A DNA stretch of 64,000 nucleotides from Streblospio benedicti. Lineage: Eukaryota; Annelida; Polychaeta; Spionida; Spionidae. The number at the start of each line of letters is the position of its first letter. Position 1 is the first letter of the stretch. The stretch lies in assembly GCA_019095985.1 (NCBI GenBank), contig CM032666.1, positions 9,814,857-9,878,856 of the forward strand, read 5' to 3'. A model generated the notes under the pieces. The model had not been told where the DNA came from. It searched no databases and was given only the letters and a program-made list of their open reading frames with translations. Below, piece by piece: positions 20,396 through 34,700 of the stretch. Position numbers and translations under genes: made by a program.

Positions 20396-23300
20396 TGGCT
20401 TTGAGACTGAGATGAGCTCAGCAGGCCACTTTCAGAAGCTTTAAGACAAAAGCTGTATTGGATAACGGTTGATTGTACACATCTTTTGATGATTTATTCA
20501 TACTGTGAATATGCCCAGTGATGTAACCACGTACATGTATATACGGTGTTTGTAATGACATTTTGCAATATTTGTAAGTGTGTAAATCGTAAACATGCTG
20601 GGTTATCATTTTAGGGAAGTCCGTGTGATGTTATGAGCGTCAAGAAATGAGTTTCTATGACAAATATTGGAGTCTAGGCTGTTATAATCGTTTGTCCTGT
20701 ACTGTGAGTGTGGTACATCGCATCTAAACTACTGGTTTCATAATATATATATTAGATCGCATCGCTTATAGGACCTGTTTTTGTCACAAGGAATACATTT
20801 TTTGTTAATCTGTATTGGTAAGAAACCGTATGCTTTTGTCGAAGTCAGTACATGTTAATGATTATATTAGGCAATATTCAATAGCATTTTTTAAAATACT
20901 TTCTAGTCATACTTTCCTAAAATAAATGTATATGTCAGCTTTTAATAATGTGCAAAACTATAGATCTACGATTACCCCGACTGGGTGTAAAACCATGTTG
21001 TACTGCATATGATAATTTTCTTATAACATTACTATAAGCAATGTCTTATGCATTGGAGAGGTAGCATGGCCTACTGGGAGTGAGTGTAAAACCAAATACT
21101 GTTTCAATAATATGAACATAGATCATAGATTCAGAATATAGTCCGCTATTATTATTTCCTCTAATAATCATTATCGAGTGATTAGCTTTATTATGATCAT
21201 TGGTTTCAACACGTAAGCTGACTATTTTCATGTAGATGTTTGGGAATAAGCTTACTCCTGTACAAGTGACCATGGTTATATAGAGGTACCGTTATACACA
21301 GCAGAAGGGCAGTCAAGCTTATAATTGCACATTTAGCATATTTTGTGACAAACCGGCGTGTCATTTAGTATTTTAAAGTGCAATATAAAGCCGTGCGTAG
21401 TAAGATTTTTGGGCAAGTTGCATTGAAAGATACAAACGTATAGCAGTAACAAGACATTGCATTCAAATGAGTTTTGTATACTATATATATATATATACAT
21501 ATATAAATCCCATAACACAATAATGTACTGCACATTTTATTGTCGAAGGTTGACATTACATTATCACATTGATAATGCTGATGACATGACATCTTACATA
21601 TTAGTATGGAAATATATATGCAGCATGTGATGAAAATTATTATATTTTCCCGAACTTTTCAATTAAAAGGCTTTAATGATGATTGCTTTGCTGGCGATTC
21701 CTCACCAGTTTCACTGCTACTACCTAAAAACTGGGGTCAATGTTGATGGTGCAGCTTCCAAGCGGTCATAGTGACATGGCATATTTCACAACTAGTTTTT
21801 GTGCTGCCACCTAAACACAGGATTCAATGTTTCTGTTTTTCTACGGTATTGGGGAATCGCCATCAACCATATCCACTTTATAGGTGAGATTAGCTGGACT
21901 GCGGTATCGAGGTCTACATGATATATGATTTGACATTGGAATGCTTATGAACCACTCGTAAAGTGGTACTAGTAGGTTAAGATGGCATATATGAATGTGC
22001 AGTCAGTTGCATATATTACTATATTTGGCACTATTATGAATAAGATATAATATAGGTCATTAGGTAAAAACTCACGGATGCCATATTAACTTGCTTCTAC
22101 ATGTAACTATTAAGATTAATTTACAGACATTAAAAGGACTTCTTTTGGACAAATTCGTGAAGTCATCCATTTGAAAGAGAAACGTTTGTGGAATAATATA
22201 CAGTTCATATTTAGCCGCTATATGTAAACTACGCAACCAGAGCGGGAACGTAATATTCTCCGACCAATGTACCTGAAGGTTTTTTCATTTATGATCAGTT
22301 CCTATGTTATACTCAACTAGTGTATTTACAATGTAATGAGAAACCAGAAAAATGAATAAAACAAACTCTGCGGGGTATGTTTTGTTGTATGTATGAAGAT
22401 GCATAATGATCCATATTAGACCTTTATATTCTGTGCTTGCATACTGATTACAAATATGTTTGTCAAAGTTAGGGTCATTTACAATTATCAATTGAAATTA
22501 CAACTACACACTCCTTTTCAATGTCAATTACAATTGCAATTACGCTCTGATATTTTCGTTCTGGTTCAATTATAATTACATTTACAAATACAAACGAAAT
22601 GTCCATCTCTATTACAATTACGAGCTGAAATTTAACTACAATTCAATTATAGCATGATACTTTATAATAATAACACACTTTGTTATCCATTACAATTACG
22701 CTAATTACAATTATAACTGACTCCGACTCTGGAGTGTGTAGTAGTGTATAATGCTCATGCTTTATCTAATCAAAAAATTGTAGAAATGTGTTTTAGATGA
22801 GTTTGTAAAAACTGAGTATGCTACCAGGATTATTTTATGGTATATTTTATCATATTGAAAATTTCAATGTTAGAAACGTACCAGATCAATATAACTTGAA
22901 CTGCAGTATAAATAATATAATGGACATTGTTGTAAACATATTTAATAATAATAATGTGTAAATACTGTATAGAACATACCATAATTTGCTGATTTGTGTT
23001 GTTCACGAATATTTTGTGTGATCTTATATTCTACAATGTTAAGACACATACTAGTATTCAAATAAATATTTTAAATTACTCTAATGGTTGCTTATACCAA
23101 TACACCACACTTTCAGCAAACAACTATAGAAGTATGTTTCAAATCAAATTTTCTTTAACATAAATAATTTTAGCAATATTTAACAACATCGACCACCTTT
23201 TGGATATGTTATTAATTGTATGATAATCAATGTTAGTATTTCATGCTTTATGTAAATGAAATCTAAGCACCAGTTTGATGGACAAAAATGATGTACGGAA

Positions 23301-24635
23301 TTTATGAACTAATGGATAAAAGAAGAATTTAAATATTTAATGTGGAAAATGTAATCTGTTCATGCAAAAATGGCATCATAATAAGGTTGGTCAATGTCGA
23401 TTTCTCAAAACATGCATTAGCATTGTTTCTTTAAAGTCATAAACATATAAATCAGACCATTTTCTATCTAACTTATGATGCGACTGCTTAACTGCTGATC
23501 ATGATGTTGATGTACAATGTAATAAGTTAGCAGGTAAAAATCACAACAAGCATGCAAGTCACATCTCGGTTAAACTAAAGAATGGTCTTTGTCGAAGCAC
23601 CCCCTACATCACTCTGCTCTTATACATCCATTACTTTTAACCTATCCATTGTTTCAGACATGTTAAAATTATAGACTTTAACAAAAAAACCTCTCGGCTC
23701 CCAACATTTTGAAATGTATATATTTCTTATATAAGACATGTAGCCAAAAAGCCCCCCGCCTTCATTAAATTCTGACCTGTTGATGTACTGATGCTGCCCT
23801 CTTCCCAAAAATCCATCTCTAAGTCCTCAATCAGGAGTAACACAACCATCATAGGGCCTAGCTCCCTACCAGCGGCATGCAAAGTCTAATGGCATCTACA
23901 TTAAATAATGGTCTTTTAACTGCTAGTTTCCATAACCAAAAACACAGCTTATCTGGTCTAGACAATTTACTGGCGCATTAGCACACAAAAGAAGCTACAT
24001 CATTCAGGGAAATATTGTAATGTTTCCTTCCATTGCATTAGACAATAAAAGCCCAAAACCTTTTGCAGTGACATGACTGTTAATAGTGTCTATTAATGTG
24101 CAAAAATGGATCAATGTAAATAGAGCCGCAAGCGAGCGAGCTGACAAATGACATAGCATGACTGTTTTGGGGTAGACTTCTTGTTACATCAGAAAAGTCA
24201 TCGAACTTGTTGAATGTTTATACAGGGGTGTAACTACATGTAGCTACAGTGTAGCCAGATGGAAAAGAGCATCGGGTGATGCAAAAACATAGGGTTTATT
24301 CGTTTCTTCAGATTAAATGATGTATGACAACAGCATCGCTACTACCTTGGAGAGTAGCGGTTGGCACATTGTGTGAAAAGACTTGTCATCAGCACCAACA
24401 GCACAAGCAGCAGTAGTAGTAAGATAAACACATTGCACTTTCTTTACGAAGACAGTCACAGGGATGTTGGCAGAAGATTTTACAATTCATCATATACATG
24501 TATGTATGAATAAGTTTTAGAGTCAATATATACACTCAATCGACTTTAATATCTACACCAGGTCATTGGCGTGCTTGTTACGCTATTTTGCCCTTCCCCC
24601 CCTTTTTTCAACTCCCCCGGGATCAGTCACTATTG
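20396..24635. other. Intergenic with an ATTAC-rich segment
   Basis: No gene seen. 22478-22725 is rich in AATTACAATTA units on the + strand and ends in TGACTCCGACTCTGG. It is low-complexity, possibly the end of an old element that I cannot name. The remainder is plain AT-rich sequence. Confidence 0.5.
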
Positions 24636-24689
24636 CAAATGCACCAATCCCTCACACCAACCTTCACTTCTGTACCCTATTTACCGTGG

Positions 24690-24780
24690 AAGTGTCAGGG
24701 AGCAGTGTGCCACAAGACCCGCCGTAGAGTCAAACTCAGGATCTTTTGGTCACCGAATCGGCTCCCCATATCCACTCGAG
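24690..24780 (-). mobile_element. tRNA-like SINE remnant
   Basis: On the minus strand the order GGGGAGCCGATTCGGTGACC, AAAAGATCCTGAGTTTGACT, CTACGGCGGG matches the box A/box B spacing of a tRNA-derived SINE head. It is degenerate, and the rest of the element is not identifiable. Confidence 0.35.
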
Positions 24781-24894
24781 AATATAAGAATACATGAAGA
24801 AATATGAGATTGAATGAGAATAGTAATATGAGACTACACGTTTATCTGAAAAAGCAATAGCAACGGAAAAGAAATAGAAATAAGATTAAAATAG

Positions 24895-25100
24895 CAGCAG
24901 AAATAGCAGCAGCAGCAGCAACTGCAGCAGCAGCAACAGCAGCAGCAGCAGTAGGAGCAGCAGCAGCAGCAGCAGAAGCAGAAGCAGCAGCAGCCATCTA
25001 CGATGACGAAGAAGAGGAAGAATAAGAGGAAAAGAAATGATAAGATGAAGAGGAAGAAAAAGAATAAGAACAAGAATAATAATAAGAAGAAGACTAAGAA

Positions 25101-25131
<31 letters not shown>

Positions 25132-25335
25132 AAGAGGAAGAGGAAGAAGAAGAAGAAGAAGGAGTGAATGAGAAAAAAGAGAAGACAACGAAGCAGCAGC
25201 AGCAGCAGGAGGAGCAGCAGCAGCAGGAGCAGCAGCAGGAGGAGCAGGAGGAGGAGCAGCATCAGGAGCAGCATCAGCAGGAGCAGCAGCAGAAGGAGCA
25301 GCAGCAGCAGCAGCAGGAGCAGGAGCAGGAGCAGG

Positions 25336-25370
<35 letters not shown>

Positions 25371-25392
25371 CAACAACTTCAGCAACAATAAG
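24895..25392 (+). repeat. Compound AGC/AAG triplet array, about 500 bp
   Basis: Runs of AGC (24895-24995), then AAG/GAA-type purine triplets (25000-25165), then AGC/AGG triplets (25190-25375). Long open frames on both strands (poly-Leu, poly-Ala, poly-Gln, poly-Ser) are by-products of the repeat and have no gene context, so I do not call a protein. Confidence 0.9.
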
Positions 25393-28300
25393 ACCATTTT
25401 CCTGCTTTATCATCAGTGTTAGATATTGACAACAAAAGTAATTAGCAATAAACTTGAGCATCAAGCATAAAACTGTTCTATTGAATGTTTTATTTTACGT
25501 GTTTCAACACCACGATGTTAAACGCTGATGACGTCTAATCTTCAAGTGGCATTCCCTAATAAGTCATTTGTGTGGATAAGAGTGCTAAAACCACAATGAT
25601 TATTGGGACTAATCTCCTCTGGGATTCTTCGCACGTATGCATTTTCTTCCATTACAGTAATGGTAGTGTTGTAACCGAGGCCTGGTATTTTCTTTTATCA
25701 TTTTTCACACTGCTATTCTTTCTTTGTTAACATATTTATTAATGTACAATTTGCACCTTATTGTCATCTATAAAAGTATCCTTAAATGGCATTCTTAAAT
25801 AGTCTATAGCCAACCATTCAGTTTGCTTTTGGTGTGCGATTTGAGTACTTGTTAATTTATTTCAAAGAGAAATACCTGTGCATCCTACTGTGTAGACATA
25901 ATGGCACTCTTGGTCAATTGATACGGATATTATTTGGTGGAAATATTTCCAAAATGGTAAACTATTGCGTCCATCACATCATGAAGAGAAACAAAAACGT
26001 TTAATTCTTAAAGTCGTAATGAGAAAGTTAAAAGTCAAATTCCATGATATTTGATGTCATTGTAAGAAGTCTGTAGAATAATTCTAACTTATCGAAAGAT
26101 TATTACATTCTATAATATGAATTATAACATTTTTAAAGTTAATCATTTTAAAGTGTTTCAGGCTTAAGAACTGTGTGATTCTCACAAGCGGAAATTTATA
26201 CTGGCATAAACATGTAACCAGCCATCAAACATAGCATCTGAACCTTGAGTCCAGTCTCATGCTCCAAATCAAGGCATTCTCACGCCATTCTCAAGTGTAT
26301 TATGGCAACTATAGAGACCAATGCTATAACTTGGCAATGACCCTCAAGAGGCTCCTGTTTCTAATGGGCTTTGAACTATAATAAATAGGTTGGAAATAAA
26401 TAGAGGCCAAGATCCACTAGTATTAATATTGATTTGATCAGTGGTCCTCCAAAGTAGAGCAATGCCAATAAAACATGTAAATATTCCCATTCATCATTTA
26501 TCTTGGAAGAAGGCATTTCTTTGAGATGATTGCCTGCTCGTATTGTATAGCTCAATGCCATCTACTTTATCATTAGGATCAATCTCTACATATCGTTGCC
26601 TCTGGATCGTTTCCATCCATTGAATTTCCTTTCAAAAGCGTCTTCACTTATAATCTAGGATGCACTTGTTGCCAATCACTCTATGCTAACTACTCTAATT
26701 TTAGGGTTAATCTTCAAAATAACATATAGTTGATTTTGAATATCTATAAACTTTTATCCATTGAATTTCCTGGCCTTGAAAGCGATTCATGCTCTTAAAT
26801 ACACCAAACAACTCCTTTAACTTCACTTGTTGCTCATAAAATCACCCTTGATTACACAGAGAAAACGGTCCTTGCTTGCAACATAATGAACAGTTTAATG
26901 CAACAAATACTGCCTCTACACAGCCGTAAGATTTCCCAAAGTCCAAGTAAAGAAATTTAAAGAGTGCTGTTATGAGGTTATTTTGTTTTTAGTGTACCAT
27001 TTACAACTCTATTAAATAGTGGCGCTGTACTTATCTTTCATTCCTGAAAAGTTACGGAAGGAAGGGAGAAAAGAAATAGAAAGTATAGGCTACACACAGA
27101 AGAGAAGTAATACATCATATCAAAGCAAGTTGTAGTCAGACTCAACGTTTACAACCGCATACAATCTGCATAGATAACGCTTTCGGTAACAAGCAGTGTC
27201 GCTGAAAAAGTCTCATTGAGCTCCAGTCTGACACACCCGAATGCTATTCAGGACAATTCACATGATACTGGTACATACATACATACATATTGGTACATAC
27301 ATACATACTGGTACATACATACATAGATGATACTGGTACATACATACATACTGGTACATACAAAGCTGGTACAGTGAGACCTACAATAAATGTTTCTTTT
27401 CTACTGGAATGTTTACATATAAAAGTGGGTCTGCACTCTGTTGTCGCTTTTATATCCTTGGAAATCAACTTGGTGTGAAGTGTCAATCCCATGTTATTTC
27501 CATATTATACATTGAGTGTTGCACAATGTAACGGTATTGTTGCTGCCATCTCTTATTTAACTGTCACAAGAGAATTTGGAGTCAACTCCTAGTTCGAATA
27601 CACCAATAATTCACCCAGTGTATGGTGATAAGTAGGATAGAAAATAAGTGGACGGTAAAACGAGACCAAACATAGCACGAAAATGGCCACATGCTATTAA
27701 AGTGGTAAATTCCATTAGCCCTGGCGGCAAATTGAGGAAATAGCCGCAAAATTTGTCCAGTGGTTTTTAATGAGTGTAAGCAAACCTAACAATATTGCAA
27801 GTTTTCACAGAGTATAAACAAGCGTACTGTGCAAAGTGTAAATTCGTGTACTAGCAAGACGTGCCATGTATAATACCATATTAATGAATGGGGGTTGTAT
27901 TCTTCTATTGTCTGCTGTGGTTTGGTATATTAGACACTCACCCGTGACGGTGCGTGAGGCGTTGGACGTGAATTGTGCCGCAAAAGCGGGTCGCCGCGCG
28001 CTGGTGTTTTTTAGTACTAAAGTAGTAGAGCAGTTGGCTTTAAAAACCTATTATTCTCATTGGCTATGAGTGTTTGGAATCCTGTTCTCTAATTGGTTGC
28101 CGTGTATGTACGTTTGACTGCAATGTCTGGCAGGGTCACTGTGCCGACAATATGATCGTAAAGCACATTATGGTCATACTGATGCCATCATATTGAGTAG
28201 AACCACAGAAATAGTTAATGCATAGGCTACCATTTTTCACTCAAATATTTTAAACTCTCCTGTTCTCGCCTCTCATAATGATTTCTGAACGGTCCTCCTA

Positions 28301-29284
28301 ACTTTTTTCAAGCCGAGTTCCTTACGAGTTTTACAACAAGGGCCCCTGCATCGTGAGAAGGGGAGTTATACATACTAGCTGTATACCCGACGCTGCTGGG
28401 GTTGAAACAGATGAGATCCAGAACATATGAAATGCCCGCCCCCCACATCCTTCTCTCTGTCTCCCATCCCTTACACCAGCTCCCGTCAGTACACAGGTCT
28501 GGGAATGATCAAAACACAGCTCCATCACCTTTCTCCATCGTCATATGTGACAGTCATATACACACTACATGTATATGGCAATGATTGATCCCTCTAATAT
28601 CCCTCCCCCAGCTACTGCTACCCCTGTTAAACACGTGCGGAACAGATTAATTATTCCACCCTCCCCTACCCTTCCTTCCGCCGCCACTCCACTCTTCTCT
28701 TCCCAACCATTTCTACTCCATCCCCATCTCAATGGGTCCAGAGCAGACTAAATATATCTCCACCACCTTCCTATAGCTATCAGAATAAACCTCTGTATAG
28801 ATGAATAACTGTATATATTTTTTTGGTCCCCACATTTTCCCAAGTCTTGCTTTACTAAACATGCACTATTTATTCATCACCATTTTCTGTCAAAGCTAAA
28901 TGGTCCTGCCACTGTATTGACATAGCTGAAGAGACATCTTCCATTTTTACTATATCAAGTGGTCTTATGCCCGGGGTCTTATGATACTTATGATAAAGCC
29001 TATGGGTGGCTGGGTGGCGTTGACATAGCCCCCCCCCCACACCCCCCCCCCATGGCTGAAAGGGATAGGCGAGGGAAAGGGGCTACAGAGACATTTGCAT
29101 GAGATCAAATCAAATCAAACACATTTCAAGCATTTGTGTTTTATTGGTTTAAAATCATATTCGTCCATCTGTCATCAATGGCGATACACGTACATGCAGG
29201 CTTCTCAAGATACTGGGTCCCATGCACAGAGCTCTACTTAAATTGTGCCCATATATGTCTAATTTTACAGTTTTCTTTACAATA
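25393..29284. other. Intergenic, only simple repeats
   Basis: No gene recognised. 27264-27374 is a GGTACATACATACAT array with the spacer GATACTGG repeated. The 28.4-28.8 kb stretch is CT-rich on the + strand. C-runs lie at 29030-29052. Confidence 0.5.
27264..27374 (+). repeat. CATA microsatellite with TACTGGTA interruptions
   Basis: Repeated TGGTACATACATACATA blocks over 110 bp, with a larger-order unit of about 20-40 bp. Confidence 0.85.
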
Positions 29285-29580
29285 CTAGCTCCACACTCGC
29301 TGCTCGTTGTTTGCAAGTGACAGCTAGCTAGATACTACTTCAACGTACTCACTTCAAGCTGAACGCTGCAAGGTGCACTCGCGGTTCGCATGTCGTCCTC
29401 CGAATTCCATATCGACGCCAACAGGTAACGTACGAGTCACACATTACAGCGTGACGCGGGCTGCGTGTTGTTGTGTCCAAACAAGTCCCACGATTGGGTT
29501 AGGGGTGGCATCGAGGGTGGCGGGGAGTGTTGGCCGGGGGGTGGTGTGTCTCTCGAGTGTGCTTCAAAGAGGTAACACAG
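29285..29580 (+). promoter_or_regulatory. CpG-rich patch, possible promoter/5' exon
   Basis: This stretch has many CpGs and about 50-55% GC in a genome window that is otherwise AT-rich and CpG-poor. Such islands often mark transcription starts. A possible coding start at 29390 lies within it. No TATA box is obvious, and a promoter has not been shown. Confidence 0.3.
29390..29424 (+). CDS. Possible first coding exon of an unidentified gene
   Basis: ATG opens MSSSEFHIDAN plus two bases (AG), then a donor GTAACG at 29425. Codon choice is GC-ending and unlike the surroundings. The exon would be phase 2. A phase-compatible, protein-like segment begins at 31612, beyond the assembly gap. I do not recognise the protein, and the short length means chance is a real alternative. 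Confidence 0.22.
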
Positions 29581-30566
29581 ATTGAGGCAGTGTTTTTTGT
29601 TTTGTTTTTGTTTTTTGTTTTTTACATGGGGAATGGATAATGGCAGTATGGTTCAGCTTTTGACATTTACACTGTGGCTGCATTTTAGTTTCTTTTTGTA
29701 CTTGTGAGTGTAGCAAATACTTAGTATATAACATGTTTGCGGACTGCCAATTGGAGAAGTTTGGTCATTAAACCTTTTTATATTCTCTTCAAGAGTTCTT
29801 TCCGCAAGTTAAACACTTAAAACAACCTAACTATTTCTCCTTTATATTTCATCCAATTGAATTCATCCAATTGAAATAAGCGTTCATATGCAAAACAGCC
29901 CTAGCCAGAATATCCTCACCAAAGGCTTTACAACTTTTTTTTATTCCGTTTAGACCTGGTTTTGACATCTGATACGGACATCCCATGATAGGATTCCGCT
30001 TTAAAACCTCCACATCTAATCCCTTCATCTTTGTGACATGCCGATGACGTCTGCATGATGAAAAATCATGTTAAAAAGAACCATGGTAAAAGGTTGTCTG
30101 CCGTGATGACAAGATTATCATTTTCCAAAGTTCCAGTTCACAGAAATGATGTTCGTAAGACAAACTTTTGTGATGGTGTGATGACAGCTCTCTTTTGTTT
30201 TTGCTCTTGCGATGAAAGTTGACTACTGTGTCATATGTGTAATGGATGTGTCAAAGAAGATGTCTGTAGGTAACATTTGGTTTCTTAAAATGCCACATAA
30301 AAGAACAGCTGTTTTGTTTTTTGTAAAATCGAAAGTACTGAATTGTATTTTATTTGATCTATAAAAGGACTGACATTGTTGTAATATGTGGTGGACTACA
30401 TTATCCAGCGAAAAGATGTATAAAACAACTCACCATTTAGGGTGATAGTATTTCAAAACACTGTACACTGTTACTTTGACATGATGTGTGTTGTAATTGT
30501 GTTTTTATCTTTACCATGTATCACCACATTTTACTGCACGTGTACGTGTTTGTCCAGATATGATAG
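29581..30566. other. Non-coding, nothing firm
   Basis: T/G-rich start (GTTTT repeats at 29590-29625), then AT-rich sequence up to the assembly gap; no gene recognised. Confidence 0.5.
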
Positions 30567-30666
30567 NNNNNNNNNNNNNNNNNNNNNNNNNNNNNNNNNN
30601 NNNNNNNNNNNNNNNNNNNNNNNNNNNNNNNNNNNNNNNNNNNNNNNNNNNNNNNNNNNNNNNNNN
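30567..30666. other. Assembly gap, 100 N
   Basis: Exactly 100 N, the usual placeholder for a gap of unknown size, so distances across it are not reliable. Confidence 0.98.
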
Positions 30667-31061
30667 CATCCTTTTCTAATGAATTTAAAATTTTTGAAAA
30701 CTACCAATAAAAACCATGATCCATTTTTCATGTAAACCCAAAGGATAAATCAAGAACAACAACAATAGAATGTATCCAATGTGACATTCATAACTTTTGT
30801 TGTGTAGGGCTTATTTGACTGCTGTGAAATGATCTATGGCTTGGCGAAATGTCATGCGATGGAAGGGAGATGGGACAATGTACGGGGATATGATTACTTT
30901 TGACTGTATCTTTTACCATGGGGAATCTGTATAGAAGGATGAAGCATTATAATGGCCTGAAATGCTGGCTTAATGAACAATAATAAGTAGGTCACACGGA
31001 AATAAATAATACATGCTGAAATGTGTTGGTTTTGTTGTTATTAATTTTTGCTATGTTACTA

Positions 31062-31153
31062 GTTGTTGTTGCAAGTGCTGGTGGTAGTGGTGGTGTTATT
31101 GCTGCTGTTATTGCTGCTGTTATTGCTGCTGCTGCTGCTGTTGCTGTTGTTAC
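31062..31153 (+). repeat. GTT/GCT triplet microsatellite
   Basis: Interrupted GTTATTGCT/GCTGCT units over about 90 bp. Confidence 0.85.
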
Positions 31154-31611
31154 TTCAGAAGATTTAGTTTTTTGCCCTTGTCATGCATTGTCTTTGTAGC
31201 CATTATATCTCCGTGGCCATTGTCACCATCTTTGTCGTTGTTATCAATGCTGCTGCTTTCTTTATATTTTTTTTCTAGAAAGATATGGGTCGCCAATACT
31301 ATCTGTTGTATTTGTTTACTTTTAGTACTCTCGAGAGATCTGTAAGAAAATCCGTTCACGCTACTCATGTTGCTATTGTTGACTTTGATATTGTAACTGC
31401 CGTAGTATTTATTCAACAATTATGCAATGCACAACACTCAAAATGTTACAACTCAAATAAATGGAACACGAACAATAAAGACGCTAATAAAACCTATGCC
31501 TATGGCGTCTGTTTTCAATGAAATCACATATTGATAAACAGTAAAATGATTGATTTTGCAATTGCTGTTTAAAACAAGCAATTTCTAATGTGTATAATGA
31601 GAACTTGAAAG

Positions 31612-31711
31612 AAATTTACAAGTGCAAACACTATCGGAAATGCGGCCAAGTGCGCAGCAGCTGGGTGACGGCGTGAAAAAACTGATGGCGTCTTTTGACT
31701 ACAGACAAACG
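31612..31711 (+). other. Exon-like island, protein-like frame, unidentified
   Basis: An open frame reads NLQVQTLSEMRPSAQQLGDG then VKKLMASFDYRQTQNHR, with GC-rich, coding-like codons, between AG at 31610-31611 and a CAG/GTGGCT donor-like site. The frame fits as a continuation of a phase-2 exon. The acceptor lacks a pyrimidine tract. I do not recognise the sequence; it could be an exon, a pseudogene or chance. Confidence 0.22.
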
Positions 31712-33229
<1,518 letters not shown>

Positions 33230-34700
33230 TTTTCTTGTCTAGCAGTTGCGTTCGGTGATAGGCACGTAGATTGCTGATCAGTCCTATTTAGGCATGAAAA
33301 TGTCTACCGCACGTGAGGCACAATCATGGGATCTGAGGCTGAGGATGGCGTGTCTTTGTTTTGCCCCAGCTTTTGAATCTCTCCTTTCTTCTGTGCCAGT
33401 TCCACTCTTGTGGTGCTTTCATAGTGGCTGGCAATGTGAAGTGCCATGTGGATCTTTCTTGAGATGTTGTCTCCAAGCTGTTGACATCAATGTTGAAGCT
33501 CTTCAGATTTGCCTTCAGGCTGTCTTTGAAGCGTTTATATTGGTCCCCAGTAGAACTCTTTCCAGAGGCTAGTTCACTGTAGAAGAGCTTCTTGGGGAAG
33601 ACGATCATCATCCATGCACACAAGATGGCCAGCCCAGCCCAGTTGGTTTTTGCCGAGGAAGGTGTAGATGCTCGGCATGTCGGTGCGGCTGAGGACCTCA
33701 GTGTCTGGTACTTTGTCATCTGATCTGGAGAATTTTGCGTAAGCAGTTCATGTGAAAGCAGTTCAGCTTCTTGGCATGGGAGCTGTACACTGTCCAGGTT
33801 TCACAGGAGTAGAGGTGTGAGGGCAGGACAATGGCCTTGTAAGCTTTAAGTTTGGTTTTCGTGCTCAGACCCTTTTTTCCCAAACCTTCTTCCGCAGTCT
33901 GCCAAATGCTGTGCTAGCCTTGGCGATTCTGCCATCAACTTCAGCATCGAGACGCACAGATCTGGAACGTGTGCTGTCCAAATGCGTGAAGGTATATCTA
34001 CTGCTTTCAACTTCTCTCCCTTGGTCGACTCGCTGTAGAGTTTATGTGAAGCTGGCTGGTACATCACTTGTTTTCTTTATACTGATGGTGATTCCAAAGG
34101 CGTCGCACGCAGAGGAGAAGTGGTCTATGCTGTGTTGCATTTCGTGTTCGGAGCTGGCATTCAAGACACACTCATCAGCAAAGAGCGTATCGTGTACAAG
34201 GTAGGCCTGTCATGACTTTTGACCTGGCTTTTAGTCTGCTCGGCTTTAAGAGTTTGCCATAGTGTATGGCGATGCCGTGATCACCTTCTCTGAAGGCTTC
34301 GGTCAGCATAGCACTGCAGAAAATACGATGCTGAAGAGAGTTGGAGCTAGAACACAACCTTGCTTGACACATTTGAGACTTCGAAGGATTCTTAAGTGCC
34401 ACCTCCATCCATAAGTCGCACTTGCAAGTTGTCGTGGAACGTGCACACTACTGTCTACTCACATAGTGTGATGAACTTCTCTGGGCAGCCGTATTTCGAC
34501 ATGATCTTCCTGAGCCAGGCCTGCGCGGCGCATGGTGTCAAAAGCTTTGCCTTTGCTTTTCCTTTGGTGAGGTCTACAAAGGATCTTGATGTTGCTTGCA
34601 TTTCTCCTGAAGTTGGCATGCCGCAAATACCATTCACGACCTTTGTATCCTCAGCTTGTATCTCGAATAAATCTGGTAAGAATAAGATATACTGCACCCG
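33230..34700 (-). mobile_element. 5'-truncated, decayed LINE (RTE-like type)
   Basis: Read on the minus strand: FVDLTK followed by LRKIMSKYGCPEKFITL (RT motif A region, about 34590-34460); FSAMLTEAFREGDHGIAIHY (about 34320-34260); LFADECVLNASSEHEMQHSI (about 34190-34130), where the catalytic FADD box reads FADE; AKASTAFGRLRKKVW-type sequence and YKAIVLP..LYSCETWTVY (about 33940-33790); then GWAGHL..PKKLFYSELASGK and RFKDSLKANLKSFNIDVNSL (33600-33450); and a C-terminal C2H2-like block CLTCGRHFHA...NLRAYHR at 33330-33250. Several frameshifts and stops interrupt it. The endonuclease and N-terminal RT are missing, so it is a dead 3' fragment. The RTE-like assignment rests on remembered similarity of the C-terminal blocks. 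Confidence 0.8.

Noticed and set aside
24834-25464. Long poly-Leu/poly-Ala and poly-Gln/poly-Ser open frames
   Set aside because: They are by-products of the AGC/AAG triplet array and have no recognisable protein sequence outside it.
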